This document shows, in pieces, positions 56,222 through 64,000 of a DNA stretch of 64,000 nucleotides. How positions within the stretch are numbered: the stretch's first letter is position 1; the number at the start of each line of letters is the position of its first letter. Source of the stretch: Flavisolibacter ginsenosidimutans (GTDB lineage: Bacteria; Bacteroidota; Bacteroidia; Chitinophagales; Chitinophagaceae); contig NZ_CP042433.1 in assembly GCF_007970805.1 (NCBI RefSeq), positions 4,526,001 to 4,590,000 on the forward strand, written 5' to 3'. The translations under genes and the position numbers were made by a program. The notes under the pieces were generated by a model. The model was given only the letters and a program-made list of their open reading frames with translations. It ran no database searches and had not been told where the DNA came from.

Positions 56222-56650
56222 TTACTCTTGTGATAAATAGGTGACAAAATCCAGGAGTTTTACTTGCGCCTTTCTAAAATCTTCTTCGTTTTTTATCAAT
56301 TCAAAATCACACAAAAACTTCGGATCATCAATTTTGGTAACATAACGAACGGTAATACTTTTCACGTGCGAACAATCGGTACGAACAATTAGCACAGTAT
56401 GTGCAGCCCGAACGGTATCAACTGCATTGCAAGCCGGCTTTTGGTCAATAAATTTTGCCGCTTTTACAGAAGCGTCAATCACAGCTTTTAAATCAGACGT
56501 GTAAATGGGGAAATGTCGCGAGAGGTACTGTTCCATCGAAAATTCGGTAGCGGGGCGGGGCGGTTTTTTCCCGTTCATGTCAAGTACCAGCAAGGACAGC
56601 GGTGCCGGGTGCGACAGCGTGATGCTGCAAAGCAACAAGAATAATTTCAT
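56222..56650 (-). CDS. secreted protein of unknown function
   Basis: The 142-residue protein has a signal-like hydrophobic start (MKLFLLLCSITLSHPAPLSL). The mature part is alpha/beta with three cysteines (QKPACNAVDTVRAAHTVLIV, TDCSHVKSITVRYVTKIDD). No family is recognised. It sits between the SDR gene and the purine cluster. Confidence 0.6.
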   Translation of the reverse strand: MKLFLLLCSITLSHPAPLSLLVLDMNGKKPPRPATEFSMEQYLSRHFPIYTSDLKAVIDASVKAAKFIDQKPACNAVDTVRAAHTVLIVRTDCSHVKSITVRYVTKIDDPKFLCDFELIKNEEDFRKAQVKLLDFVTYLSQE

Positions 56651-56915
56651 GGTTGTGGTTTGGTGAGTAAACGAATTGGTTTGTCGGACCTTTCCTTTAA
56701 GTTAAAATAGTTCGCAAGAAACCGCAACGGAATTTACACAACCGTAACGCGTCAAGACGAATATGAATTGGCCCACCAATTTGATTTCGCAAATTCACAC
56801 TTCAAGGGAGAAATTAAATAAACCGCCTGCCTGCGGCTTTTCACCAAAACTTTCAAGAATAATGATAGACGGCAAATGGCTACATCAAAACGATTCGGCC
56901 GCACATCGCAAATAT

Positions 56916-58358
56916 TTATTGCGTCCCGGATTTGGCTCTTCTTCCCTGCAAAATTTTGTAGAACGAACGGCTGCGAATTTCTTCTATCGTTAAACCCGTC
57001 GCCGTTGCTTCTTCTTCGGTGATAGCGCCGCAATTCAAAGCTTTTAAAAAGAAATTGAGCAAGCCCTGGCCGGTTGCGGCATCGTCGAAAATATCTTTGG
57101 TTAATGTGGAGATAGCGGCCCGTTCAACAAAGGTTTTCAAGCGAAACACCGCATCGTCGTAACTGCTTAAAAAGAAATTGTACGTAGCGGCATAACGCAT
57201 GGGCAACTGCGCAGGGTTTAAGTCCCAGCCTTGGTACAAACCGTTGATGAGCGAATGCATTGTGTGGTTGAAACAAATGCGCCAACCGTTGTGAACCGCT
57301 TCACGGTTTTCAGTTAGTTGTTCGTACGTCAGGTTATCGCCTCTGTGCGGACCAATCGGCATTACGTTCGTAGCGCCGTCCGATAAAAAAATGCCGGTGT
57401 GTGCCAACGCAACTTTCGTCATGTGATGTGCAAAATCGCAAACGGGATGTGCCATCGTTTGATACTTGGCCGTGATGCCAGCCGAAGCCGTATAATCATA
57501 CGTTCCGAAGTGTGCCGCGATAAGACGTCCCTCGCCTGCACGAACGATGCGCATGAGCGGATTGCGGCCTTCTTCGTCCATGATGATTTGCGTGGCTTCC
57601 ACCATCGTTTCCATCTTCAGCGAATGCGGCGGAAGGTTGTTTGCCTGTTCCAGCATTTCCATCAACCGGACCATCGTTGTTACCTGCTCTGTGATCGTGA
57701 CTTTCGGCAACATCACCACAAAGTTTTCCGGTAACACGCCGCCTGTTTCCTGTAATAACGTTGAAAGAAAAATATCCAGCGTTCTTACGCCGCGATGCTT
57801 TAAATCTTCAGTAAAAGGTTTGATGCGAATGCCGATGAAAGGGGAAACCGTTTTGTTCTTCATTCCAATCGCCAATTCTTTTGCAGCAGCAACGGCTGTT
57901 GAGTCTTCTTCATCATCGGGACGATTGCCAAAGCCGTCTTCAAAGTCAATGCGAAAATCTTCTACCGGCTCCGTTTTTAGTTTTTGAATGATTTTGTTGT
58001 ACACAGAATAAGCCAGCCAACCGGGCTCGCTTTGGCGTTCTTCTTTTGAAATCTTTTTCAGCTTATTCCCCAATCGTTCAATCTCGCTTCCGGTGTGCGG
58101 AAGGTGTTCATAGCCTTGCAGCTTCAACAAATTTGCGAGCACTGCAAAATTGGGCGCATAGGATTGCAAACCGCGAAGCGCAATCTCGCCCATGCGAATG
58201 CAGGTATCCGATTTAAATAAGTTAGCACCGCCGTAAACCGTGTGCACGGGCTGACGATCGGGTTTGTCGCCCGGATAGGTTTTTTGAAATTTAAGATTGG
58301 CAACACTTAACTCGTTAAGCAACGTTTGTTTTGCTTCTTCCTGGATGCTGAATTTCAT
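56916..58358 (-). CDS. HpcH/HpaI aldolase-superfamily protein (DUF6986 type)
   Basis: Start ATG 58358 (MKFSIQEEAKQ) lies 13 bases after the HIU hydrolase stop; a GTG at 58382 is less likely. The 480-residue protein looks like the malate synthase/citrate lyase-like TIM-barrel class: DFRIDFEDGFGNRPDDEEDS (acidic metal-binding loop), IGIRIKPFTEDLKHRGVRTL, LPKVTITEQVTTMVRLMEML and a C-terminal helical region. Members in purine clusters are annotated DUF6986. It could act on glyoxylate released from ureidoglycolate, but this is inferred from context. Confidence 0.75.
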   Translation of the reverse strand: MKFSIQEEAKQTLLNELSVANLKFQKTYPGDKPDRQPVHTVYGGANLFKSDTCIRMGEIALRGLQSYAPNFAVLANLLKLQGYEHLPHTGSEIERLGNKLKKISKEERQSEPGWLAYSVYNKIIQKLKTEPVEDFRIDFEDGFGNRPDDEEDSTAVAAAKELAIGMKNKTVSPFIGIRIKPFTEDLKHRGVRTLDIFLSTLLQETGGVLPENFVVMLPKVTITEQVTTMVRLMEMLEQANNLPPHSLKMETMVEATQIIMDEEGRNPLMRIVRAGEGRLIAAHFGTYDYTASAGITAKYQTMAHPVCDFAHHMTKVALAHTGIFLSDGATNVMPIGPHRGDNLTYEQLTENREAVHNGWRICFNHTMHSLINGLYQGWDLNPAQLPMRYAATYNFFLSSYDDAVFRLKTFVERAAISTLTKDIFDDAATGQGLLNFFLKALNCGAITEEEATATGLTIEEIRSRSFYKILQGRRAKSGTQ

Positions 58359-58371
58359 AAGCGATGAAAAT

Positions 58372-58707
58372 TTAAGAGCCACGGTAAGTAGAATAACCGA
58401 AGGGGTTTAAAAGTAAGGGTACGTGATAATGCTCGTTGTCTTGAACGTCGAAAACAATCTCAACGAAGGGATAAAACGTTATAATGTGTTGTTTCTCGAA
58501 ATAATCTTTGGTTTCAAAACGTAGCTTGTAAATACCGGTTTCGAGCAAAGAATCTTTGCGCAACAAATCGGTAACGCGACCGTCGTTATTGGTTGCGCCG
58601 CGTGCAATTTCCGCCCACGCATCGTTGCCACTGTACAAAACAACGGTAACGCCACTCGCGGGTTTGCCTTTGCTCGTATCTAAAATATGTGTTGTGATTT
58701 GGCTCAT
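58372..58707 (-). CDS. uraH: 5-hydroxyisourate hydrolase (transthyretin-like)
   Basis: The 111-residue protein matches HIU hydrolase along its length, with the N-terminal ITTHILDTSKGKPASGV and the hallmark C-terminal YRGS. It converts 5-hydroxyisourate to OHCU. Its start overlaps the uraD stop by four bases. Confidence 0.95.
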   Translation of the reverse strand: MSQITTHILDTSKGKPASGVTVVLYSGNDAWAEIARGATNNDGRVTDLLRKDSLLETGIYKLRFETKDYFEKQHIITFYPFVEIVFDVQDNEHYHVPLLLNPFGYSTYRGS

Positions 58708-59207
58708 GCTAAAAGTTTCTCCAGTCGAAGTTTGGTGATCCTGGCTTGCTCGGCCGCAGCAATCTTAATTTCTTCTTCTTTGCTGTTGGGCAATCGTGTT
58801 TTTAAAATCTGCAGCATCTCATCGGCTGATTTACCCGTTGCGCACACGATAAAGATATAGCCAAACTTCGCCTCGTATTCACTGTTGCCTTTGGCTAATT
58901 CTTCAATGATATGTTGCGAGGCTTGTTGCACCGAAGATTGTTCGCCGGAAGCCCATTTTGCGGTGGCCGCAAACTTTTCTTTGAGCGAATTAACGTCTCC
59001 AATTTTTGGATGATGGGTAAACGCTTCGAGCCAATCTTTTTTGGTTAAGCCATTCCAAACTTCATCTCCGCTTTGAAGCAAAATATCTTCATCCAAAAAT
59101 GGAAAGGCCGCATTCATCTTTTCAACCCAAGCTTCCGCGCCACAGCATTTGCGGAGTTCGTTTTTGCGTTGTTCGCTTGGTAAATTATTTAACTCGGTTA
59201 AAGTCAT
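58704..59207 (-). CDS. uraD: OHCU decarboxylase
   Basis: The 167-residue helical protein has the conserved catalytic-region motif FTHHPKIGDVNSLKEKF (catalytic His in HPKIG) and FGYIFIVCATGKSADEML, characteristic of 2-oxo-4-hydroxy-4-carboxy-5-ureidoimidazoline decarboxylases. It makes (S)-allantoin from OHCU. The upstream gap to allantoicase is 95 bases. Confidence 0.95.
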   Translation of the reverse strand: MTLTELNNLPSEQRKNELRKCCGAEAWVEKMNAAFPFLDEDILLQSGDEVWNGLTKKDWLEAFTHHPKIGDVNSLKEKFAATAKWASGEQSSVQQASQHIIEELAKGNSEYEAKFGYIFIVCATGKSADEMLQILKTRLPNSKEEEIKIAAAEQARITKLRLEKLLA

Positions 59208-59302
59208 GTTTGCAACAGGTGAAATGTAGAGTGATGTTCTGAACGTACAAGAGTGCGACGCAACAGAAGCTTAATAGTTAGACGAACCTCTGGCTCATCA
59301 TT

Positions 59303-60304
59303 CTACTCTTTTATCTTTCCCCACAACCGCATTCTGCTTACACCGCCATCCGGAAAAATGGAAAGACGCACATGCGTAAAAGCATCTTTACTTAGAATTT
59401 CTTTTTCAAAATAATGTTCGTGATCGGCCTGCAGTTTGGTTTGCGGAAGAATGGTTGTCCATTCAACTTCACCGTTGTTGATGTTGCGTTCATCGTTGCT
59501 TGAAAGATTATATCCTTCAAGCAAACAACTGTCGGGATAATTGCCTTTGAAATGCGCTGTGTCAATCAAAATTTTTTCAATAACACCTTTGTGCGCAAGT
59601 CGAACAATCACCCAGTCACGATTGTTTGGCGTGCGGTTTCTTTTCGTCTCCCATCCGTCGCCCATGTTCACACCGCGGCCCGGCATAATCAAGTTATCCA
59701 TGTGTGAAAAAAACATATCGTTGCACAAAATGGATTTTGCGCCATTAACCGCTGCGGCTAAATCAACGACTTCATTTTTATCAACAGCGCTCCAATCTTT
59801 GAAGACCTCGCCGTAGACTTTTAATCGAGCCACGCCGCCATCGGGATAAATGTTCAGTCGAAGATGCGTGTAAATGTTTTTATCAACGATCTCATAAAAG
59901 TTTTGCGAACCCGGTTGCAGGGGCGATTTGGGAAGAATCTCTTTCCACGCTGCATTTTCTACATCGTCGTTCGATGAAAGATTGCAGGCCTCAATGGAAG
60001 CAAAAGGCGGATGATTGCCAAGGAAATGATTCGTATCGATATCAACGCCGTGAAGCCTTCCCGATGTTGCCAGTTGAATGATGCACCAATCGTGACCTGG
60101 TGTTCTCTTGCGGCGGCTCTCCCAACCGTCCATCCATTTACCGCGGTCGGTGTATTTATCGGGAATGAAAATGCCGCGGCCTTGTTTCAACAAGTTTTCT
60201 TTTTCGGCAAAAAAATCATCGCTGCAAAGAATGGCTTTGCCGCCGAGTCGTTCTGCGGCTAGGTCAGTGAGTTTGGTAAAAGCTGGTTGGTCGGTTGTCG
60301 TCAT
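59303..60304 (-). CDS. alc: allantoicase
   Basis: The 333-residue protein is two tandem allantoicase repeats of about 160 residues. Each has the D-F-F and WE-(S/T)-(R/K)-R-x-R-T-P pattern: WMDGWESRRKRTPGHDWCII and MGDGWETKRNRTPNNRDWVI. It hydrolyses allantoate to ureidoglycolate and urea. The start overlaps the allantoinase gene end by four bases. Confidence 0.96.
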   Translation of the reverse strand: MTTTDQPAFTKLTDLAAERLGGKAILCSDDFFAEKENLLKQGRGIFIPDKYTDRGKWMDGWESRRKRTPGHDWCIIQLATSGRLHGVDIDTNHFLGNHPPFASIEACNLSSNDDVENAAWKEILPKSPLQPGSQNFYEIVDKNIYTHLRLNIYPDGGVARLKVYGEVFKDWSAVDKNEVVDLAAAVNGAKSILCNDMFFSHMDNLIMPGRGVNMGDGWETKRNRTPNNRDWVIVRLAHKGVIEKILIDTAHFKGNYPDSCLLEGYNLSSNDERNINNGEVEWTTILPQTKLQADHEHYFEKEILSKDAFTHVRLSIFPDGGVSRMRLWGKIKE

Positions 60305-61641
60305 TCGTGAGAATTATGTTTGATGATGTGTCCGCAATTTAGCTGCATCTTTCCCTTGTCAAAAACCATTGTGCCGTTCAAATAGGTTTGCTTCACAACG
60401 CCAAACAATTCTCTTCCAAGATAGGGCGTCACTTTGTGTTTGTGATGAATAATGTCCTCCGTCACAACAAAACTTTCTTCCGGGTTCCAAACAATCAAGT
60501 CGGCGTCGTAGCCTTCGGCAATTTCTCCTTTTCTTGTTTGTTGCCCAATCAACTTTGCGGGGTTAGATGAAAGCCACCTGCAAATATCGTTCGGCGTAAT
60601 GCCCCGTTGCTTTGCGGCCGTCCACAAAACAGGCAAGGCAAATTGAATGGAAGCAATGCCGCCCCAGGCTTTGGTGAAATCACCGCTTTGCAATTCTTTT
60701 AATTCAGGCGTTGCGGGGGAGTGGTCGGTGGCGACAAAATCAATAACACCTTCCTTTAACGCTCCCCATAACTGTTCGTTGTTTTCTCGTTCGCGAATGG
60801 GTGGTGCGCATTTAAAGGCCGTTGCGCCGTCGGCAATTTCTTCAGCGCAGAAGAATAAATAATGTTGCGCTGTTTCTACCGTGAGCGGCAGTCGTTTCTC
60901 TTTTGCTTTTTTAATTTGTTCAATTGAATCAGCCGAAGAAAGATGCACAATGTGGGTTCGGCAATTGAATTCTTCGCACAATCGAATCATCAACGCAATG
61001 GCATCGTCTTCCCACTGCTTCGGACGAGACGCAACGTATTCTTTATACGATCTTCTGTCTCTCGTCATTCCTCCTCTGTCATCCGTCAATTCGCAATGAA
61101 CCAACAGGGGTAAATTATGTTTTGCGATGATCGGCATGGCCTTTCGCAAATCGTATTCTGTTACGTTTGGAAAATCATCAATGCCCGAATGCGTTAGAAA
61201 AGCTTTAAAGCCAAGCACGCCTTTTTCTATTAGTGGCTCAATCTCCTTTTCATTGCTTGGAACAATGCCGCCCCAAAAGCCGCAGTTCGTGTGCAGATTT
61301 TTTCTGGCCGCTTCAATCTTATCCTCAAAAGCTTTTGCCGTTGTGGTAACGGGAGAGGAATTGAGCGGCATATCCACAAGCGTCGTAACACCACCAGCAA
61401 TCGCAGCTTTCGTTGCCGTGTCAAATCCTTCCCATTCGGTTCGCCCCGGTTCGTTGATGTGAACGTGCGGGTCAATCACACCGGACATCACAACATCGTT
61501 GCCGCATTCAAGCATTTCAATCGCAGCCTCCGGACGATTTTTATTCACGTTTTTAATCACGCTATCCTTTACCCAAACAAAAGCTTCCGCTTCACCATTC
61601 GGCGTTATTACGCGTTTGCTATGAAGAATAAATTCGTTCAC
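60301..61641 (-). CDS. allB: allantoinase
   Basis: The 446-residue amidohydrolase-family protein has the metal-binding HVHINEPGRTEWEGF, the probable carboxylated lysine in GFKAFLTHSG, further His ligands in LLVHCEL and THIVHLSSADS, and the Asp in VATDHSPATP. It opens allantoin to allantoate. It is the first gene of the minus-strand purine operon. Confidence 0.96.
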   Translation of the reverse strand: MNEFILHSKRVITPNGEAEAFVWVKDSVIKNVNKNRPEAAIEMLECGNDVVMSGVIDPHVHINEPGRTEWEGFDTATKAAIAGGVTTLVDMPLNSSPVTTTAKAFEDKIEAARKNLHTNCGFWGGIVPSNEKEIEPLIEKGVLGFKAFLTHSGIDDFPNVTEYDLRKAMPIIAKHNLPLLVHCELTDDRGGMTRDRRSYKEYVASRPKQWEDDAIALMIRLCEEFNCRTHIVHLSSADSIEQIKKAKEKRLPLTVETAQHYLFFCAEEIADGATAFKCAPPIRERENNEQLWGALKEGVIDFVATDHSPATPELKELQSGDFTKAWGGIASIQFALPVLWTAAKQRGITPNDICRWLSSNPAKLIGQQTRKGEIAEGYDADLIVWNPEESFVVTEDIIHHKHKVTPYLGRELFGVVKQTYLNGTMVFDKGKMQLNCGHIIKHNSHE

Positions 61642-61708
61642 AAGAATTAGAAAGGCTACTAAAATAGAAAACTATGTTTTACATTAACAACCTTTATTAA
61701 AAGCTGCC

Positions 61709-63100
61709 ATGCTGTTGACGTTTTGCATACTTGTTTTATTCGGCGCTTTGTTCATGCTTGTGCTGCTAACTTATCGGCTGCGTGCACTGGAAAAAGCAAA
61801 AGCCATCGGCGAAGAAGAAGAACATACCGAGAAACGGTTTGGATTCATCTACGCAGCCATCGTGCTCGTCATCATTCTAACGCTACTGCTTTTTTATTTT
61901 GCCGTGAAGGGAACGCTATGGGAAGGACACCTGATGGAATGGCTAAATATTGTTATTCGTGTCATGCACATTACGTTTGGCATTGCGTGGATCGGCGCTT
62001 CGTTTTATTTTGTTTGGCTGGAGAATGCACTCAACCGCACAGATAACGTAAGAGAAGAACTGGCTGGAAATCTTTGGGCGGTGCACGGCGGCGGTTTTTA
62101 TTATTTGGAAAAATACAAGGTTGCGCCAACGGAAATTCCAAAGACTTTGCACTGGTTTAAATACGAAGCCTATTTCACCTGGCTTTCAGGATTTACGTTA
62201 TTGTTCGTTGTTTACTATTTCAACGCACAGGCTTTTTTGATTGATAAAAATGTGCTTGACATTAGCCCGGTAACGGCTATATCAGTCGGCATCGGTTCAT
62301 TTGTCGTCGCATGGATTATTTATGATCTTCTTTGTCGAACGCCATTACTGAAAAAAGGTTATTGGTTTGCATTATTGGGATTCGTTTTATTATCCGGCTT
62401 CGCTTATTTCTATGCACACGTTTTCAGCGGACGTGCGGCCTACATCCATTTCGGCGGCATGATTGCTACGTTGATGGCGGGCAATGTTTTCTTTGTCATC
62501 ATTCCTTCGCAAAAGGCAATGGTAAAATCGGCGAAGGAAGGCGCGCCGTTGAATCCCTGGTTGGGCAAATACGCAGGACTGCGTTCGCTGCACAACAATT
62601 ATTTTACGTTGCCCGTGTTGTTTGTGATGGTGAGCAACCATTTCCCGAGTACGTTCAGTTACGGACAACCGTGGTTGATTTTAATGATCGTTTCGCTGGG
62701 CGCAGCAGGCATCAAGCATTACCTGAATTTAAAAGAGCGGGGACAATTAAGCATTTGGGTAATGCCGGTTTCAGTCTTGATTTTGTTAGGCGCTGCGTTT
62801 ATGACCGCTCCGCAAAAGGCAACAGGTGAATGCAAGTCGGATGTGAGCATGAGCCAGGTTTATGCCATTGTGCAAAAGCGTTGCGTGGCTTGCCATGCTA
62901 CAAAGCCGACTGATGATGTAATTACGGCTCCGCCGAATGGTGTGGTATACGAAACGCCACAGGACATCATTAAACTAAAAGATAAAATCATGCAGCGGGT
63001 AGTGGTGACGAAGACGATGCCGCAGAACAATAAAACCGGCATGACGGAAGAAGAACGAAACTTTGTTCGATGCTGGATTGAGCAAGGAGCAAAGCCCTGA
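61709..63100 (+). CDS. puuD: PuuD-type membrane urate oxidase with C-terminal cytochrome c domain
   Basis: The 463-residue protein has about eight membrane helices with the PuuD core (LNIVIRVMHITFGIAWIGAS, YFKYEAYFTWLSG-like segment) followed by a soluble c-type cytochrome domain with C392-VAC-H396. PuuD oxidises urate to 5-hydroxyisourate and feeds electrons to the respiratory chain instead of making H2O2. No soluble uricase is present in the window, so it should be the urate-oxidising step here. It diverges from allB. Confidence 0.92.
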   Translation: MLLTFCILVLFGALFMLVLLTYRLRALEKAKAIGEEEEHTEKRFGFIYAAIVLVIILTLLLFYFAVKGTLWEGHLMEWLNIVIRVMHITFGIAWIGASFYFVWLENALNRTDNVREELAGNLWAVHGGGFYYLEKYKVAPTEIPKTLHWFKYEAYFTWLSGFTLLFVVYYFNAQAFLIDKNVLDISPVTAISVGIGSFVVAWIIYDLLCRTPLLKKGYWFALLGFVLLSGFAYFYAHVFSGRAAYIHFGGMIATLMAGNVFFVIIPSQKAMVKSAKEGAPLNPWLGKYAGLRSLHNNYFTLPVLFVMVSNHFPSTFSYGQPWLILMIVSLGAAGIKHYLNLKERGQLSIWVMPVSVLILLGAAFMTAPQKATGECKSDVSMSQVYAIVQKRCVACHATKPTDDVITAPPNGVVYETPQDIIKLKDKIMQRVVVTKTMPQNNKTGMTEEERNFVRCWIEQGAKP

Positions 63101-63145
63101 CACGCCTCAAATTTTCTTACATTTAATTACAAGAAAACGTCGCAT

Positions 63146-64000
63146 TTGATACGCTTTATTTTAAACGAAAAAGAAGTTGCTACGAACTTGCCGTCGGGAA
63201 CCTTGTTGCTTGATTATATCCGTTATCACCGTCACCTGATGGGTACGAAGATTGGTTGCCGCGAAGGCGATTGTGGTGCCTGCACGGTATTGATTGGCGA
63301 AATCAAAAACGATCAAGTGGAATACAGTGCTGTAACAAGTTGTCTTACTGCCCTGGCCAATGTACAAGGCAAGCACGTGGTAACAATCGAAGGATTGAAC
63401 GGCGATGGATTAAACCCTATTCAACAAGCCATGAGCGACGAATCGGCAACACAATGCGGATTTTGCACACCGGGTTTTGTTGTATCGCTGGCTGGATTTT
63501 GTTTGAGCAATGATGACCACGACCAACAGACGGCGTTGGCTTCTATCAACGGAAATATTTGCCGCTGTACCGGTTATAAATCAATTGAACGTGCCGCCAC
63601 AAAAGTTTCGGGACTAATGCAAAAAAAAGGCGACGAGCTGGCTATTGATTTTGTCATTGGAAATAAAATTTTACCGGCTTATTTCAAAAACATCAAAGCA
63701 AGATTAAAGAGCCTGCCAACCAATGGTCAACAGCTAACCACCAAAGGCCAACGCTTCCTCGGTGGCGGCACTGATTTATACGTACAGCAACCCGAGGCAA
63801 TGGTAGAAGCCTCCATCGTTCCCTTGGTGTTAAAAGAAGAATTGAAGCGAATTGTCGTTGATGAGAATACTTGCCGGGTTGGCGGTGCCGTTACGGTTTC
63901 GCAGATTGTTTCTTCGCCTTTCTTTCAAAAACATTTTCCCGACATTCAAAAATTCATCAAGCTTGTTTCGTCAACACCCATCCGAAATATTGCAACGATT
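63146..64000 (+). CDS. xdhA: xanthine dehydrogenase small subunit (FeS/FAD), 5' portion
   Basis: The frame begins at TTG 63146 (no ATG is in frame) and runs off the window end, 285 residues. It has the [2Fe-2S] cluster set Cys38, Cys43, Cys46 (GCREGDCGACTVL) and a second cluster with QCGFCTPGF and NICRCTGYKS, then the FAD-binding start FLGGGTDLYVQ at about residue 200. It oxidises hypoxanthine and xanthine to urate together with a molybdopterin subunit expected downstream. The TTG start is unproven. Confidence 0.9.
   Translation, partial: MIRFILNEKEVATNLPSGTLLLDYIRYHRHLMGTKIGCREGDCGACTVLIGEIKNDQVEYSAVTSCLTALANVQGKHVVTIEGLNGDGLNPIQQAMSDESATQCGFCTPGFVVSLAGFCLSNDDHDQQTALASINGNICRCTGYKSIERAATKVSGLMQKKGDELAIDFVIGNKILPAYFKNIKARLKSLPTNGQQLTTKGQRFLGGGTDLYVQQPEAMVEASIVPLVLKEELKRIVVDENTCRVGGAVTVSQIVSSPFFQKHFPDIQKFIKLVSSTPIRNIATI

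Overview
The window comes from a Bacteroidota genome, most likely a Chitinophagaceae-type soil or freshwater bacterium. The signs are SusC/SusD outer-membrane glycan uptake genes, many SPII lipoproteins with Cys-Lys-Lys after the lipobox, GH2/GH130/PL8 enzymes, a LytTR regulator remnant, and promoter-like ends resembling TAnnTTTG. This placement is inferred from gene content; no rRNA or marker gene is present.

Region 1 (1-8.2 kb) is the end of a polysaccharide utilisation locus: SusC C-terminus, SusD, two surface lipoproteins, a heparinase II/III-type lyase and a PL8 lyase, all on the + strand. It probably targets a uronate-containing polysaccharide such as a glycosaminoglycan.

Region 2 (8.5-22.7 kb) is an accessory region and the most unusual part. 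Six copies of one intergenic repeat (A-F), all in the same orientation, cut it into units with unrelated cargo: a secreted caspase-like protein; a broken Tim44-like gene plus a GH2 enzyme; a TIR-like protein plus a secreted protein; ankyrin plus CxxCH/QW-repeat proteins; a lipoprotein plus an acyltransferase-like protein. Two units end in the first codons of related tyrosine integrases, next to a hairpin and the repeat. I read this as serial integration of small elements at one attachment site, followed by loss of the integrases.

Region 3 (23-35.4 kb) is mixed chromosomal content: FAS1 and DUF1003 proteins, a secreted SnoaL-like protein, a decayed LytTR regulator, a glycosyltransferase pair converging on a GH130 enzyme, a run of small unknown genes and a fatty-acid desaturase.

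Region 4 (35.8-45.4 kb) looks like a stress set: AraC regulator, cupin, AI-2E-type permease, outer-membrane protein, YtxH-like, BON, Dps, tandem UspA, Zn-alcohol dehydrogenase and a periplasmic coiled coil. A conserved 70-bp sequence precedes three of these genes and suggests a shared promoter.

Region 5 (45.7-55.2 kb) holds a complete type I restriction-modification system (hsdM, hsdS, hsdR), three small unknown genes and a large serine recombinase. The recombinase reading frame runs antisense into a tRNA-Ala(GGC) gene and its terminator, so this is probably an integrated island.

Region 6 (55.3-64 kb) holds an SDR oxidoreductase, a secreted protein and a purine/ureide catabolism cluster: a HpcH/HpaI-like protein, HIU hydrolase, OHCU decarboxylase, allantoicase, allantoinase, PuuD-type membrane urate oxidase and the start of xanthine dehydrogenase. 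Together they would carry xanthine through urate and allantoin to ureidoglycolate and urea.
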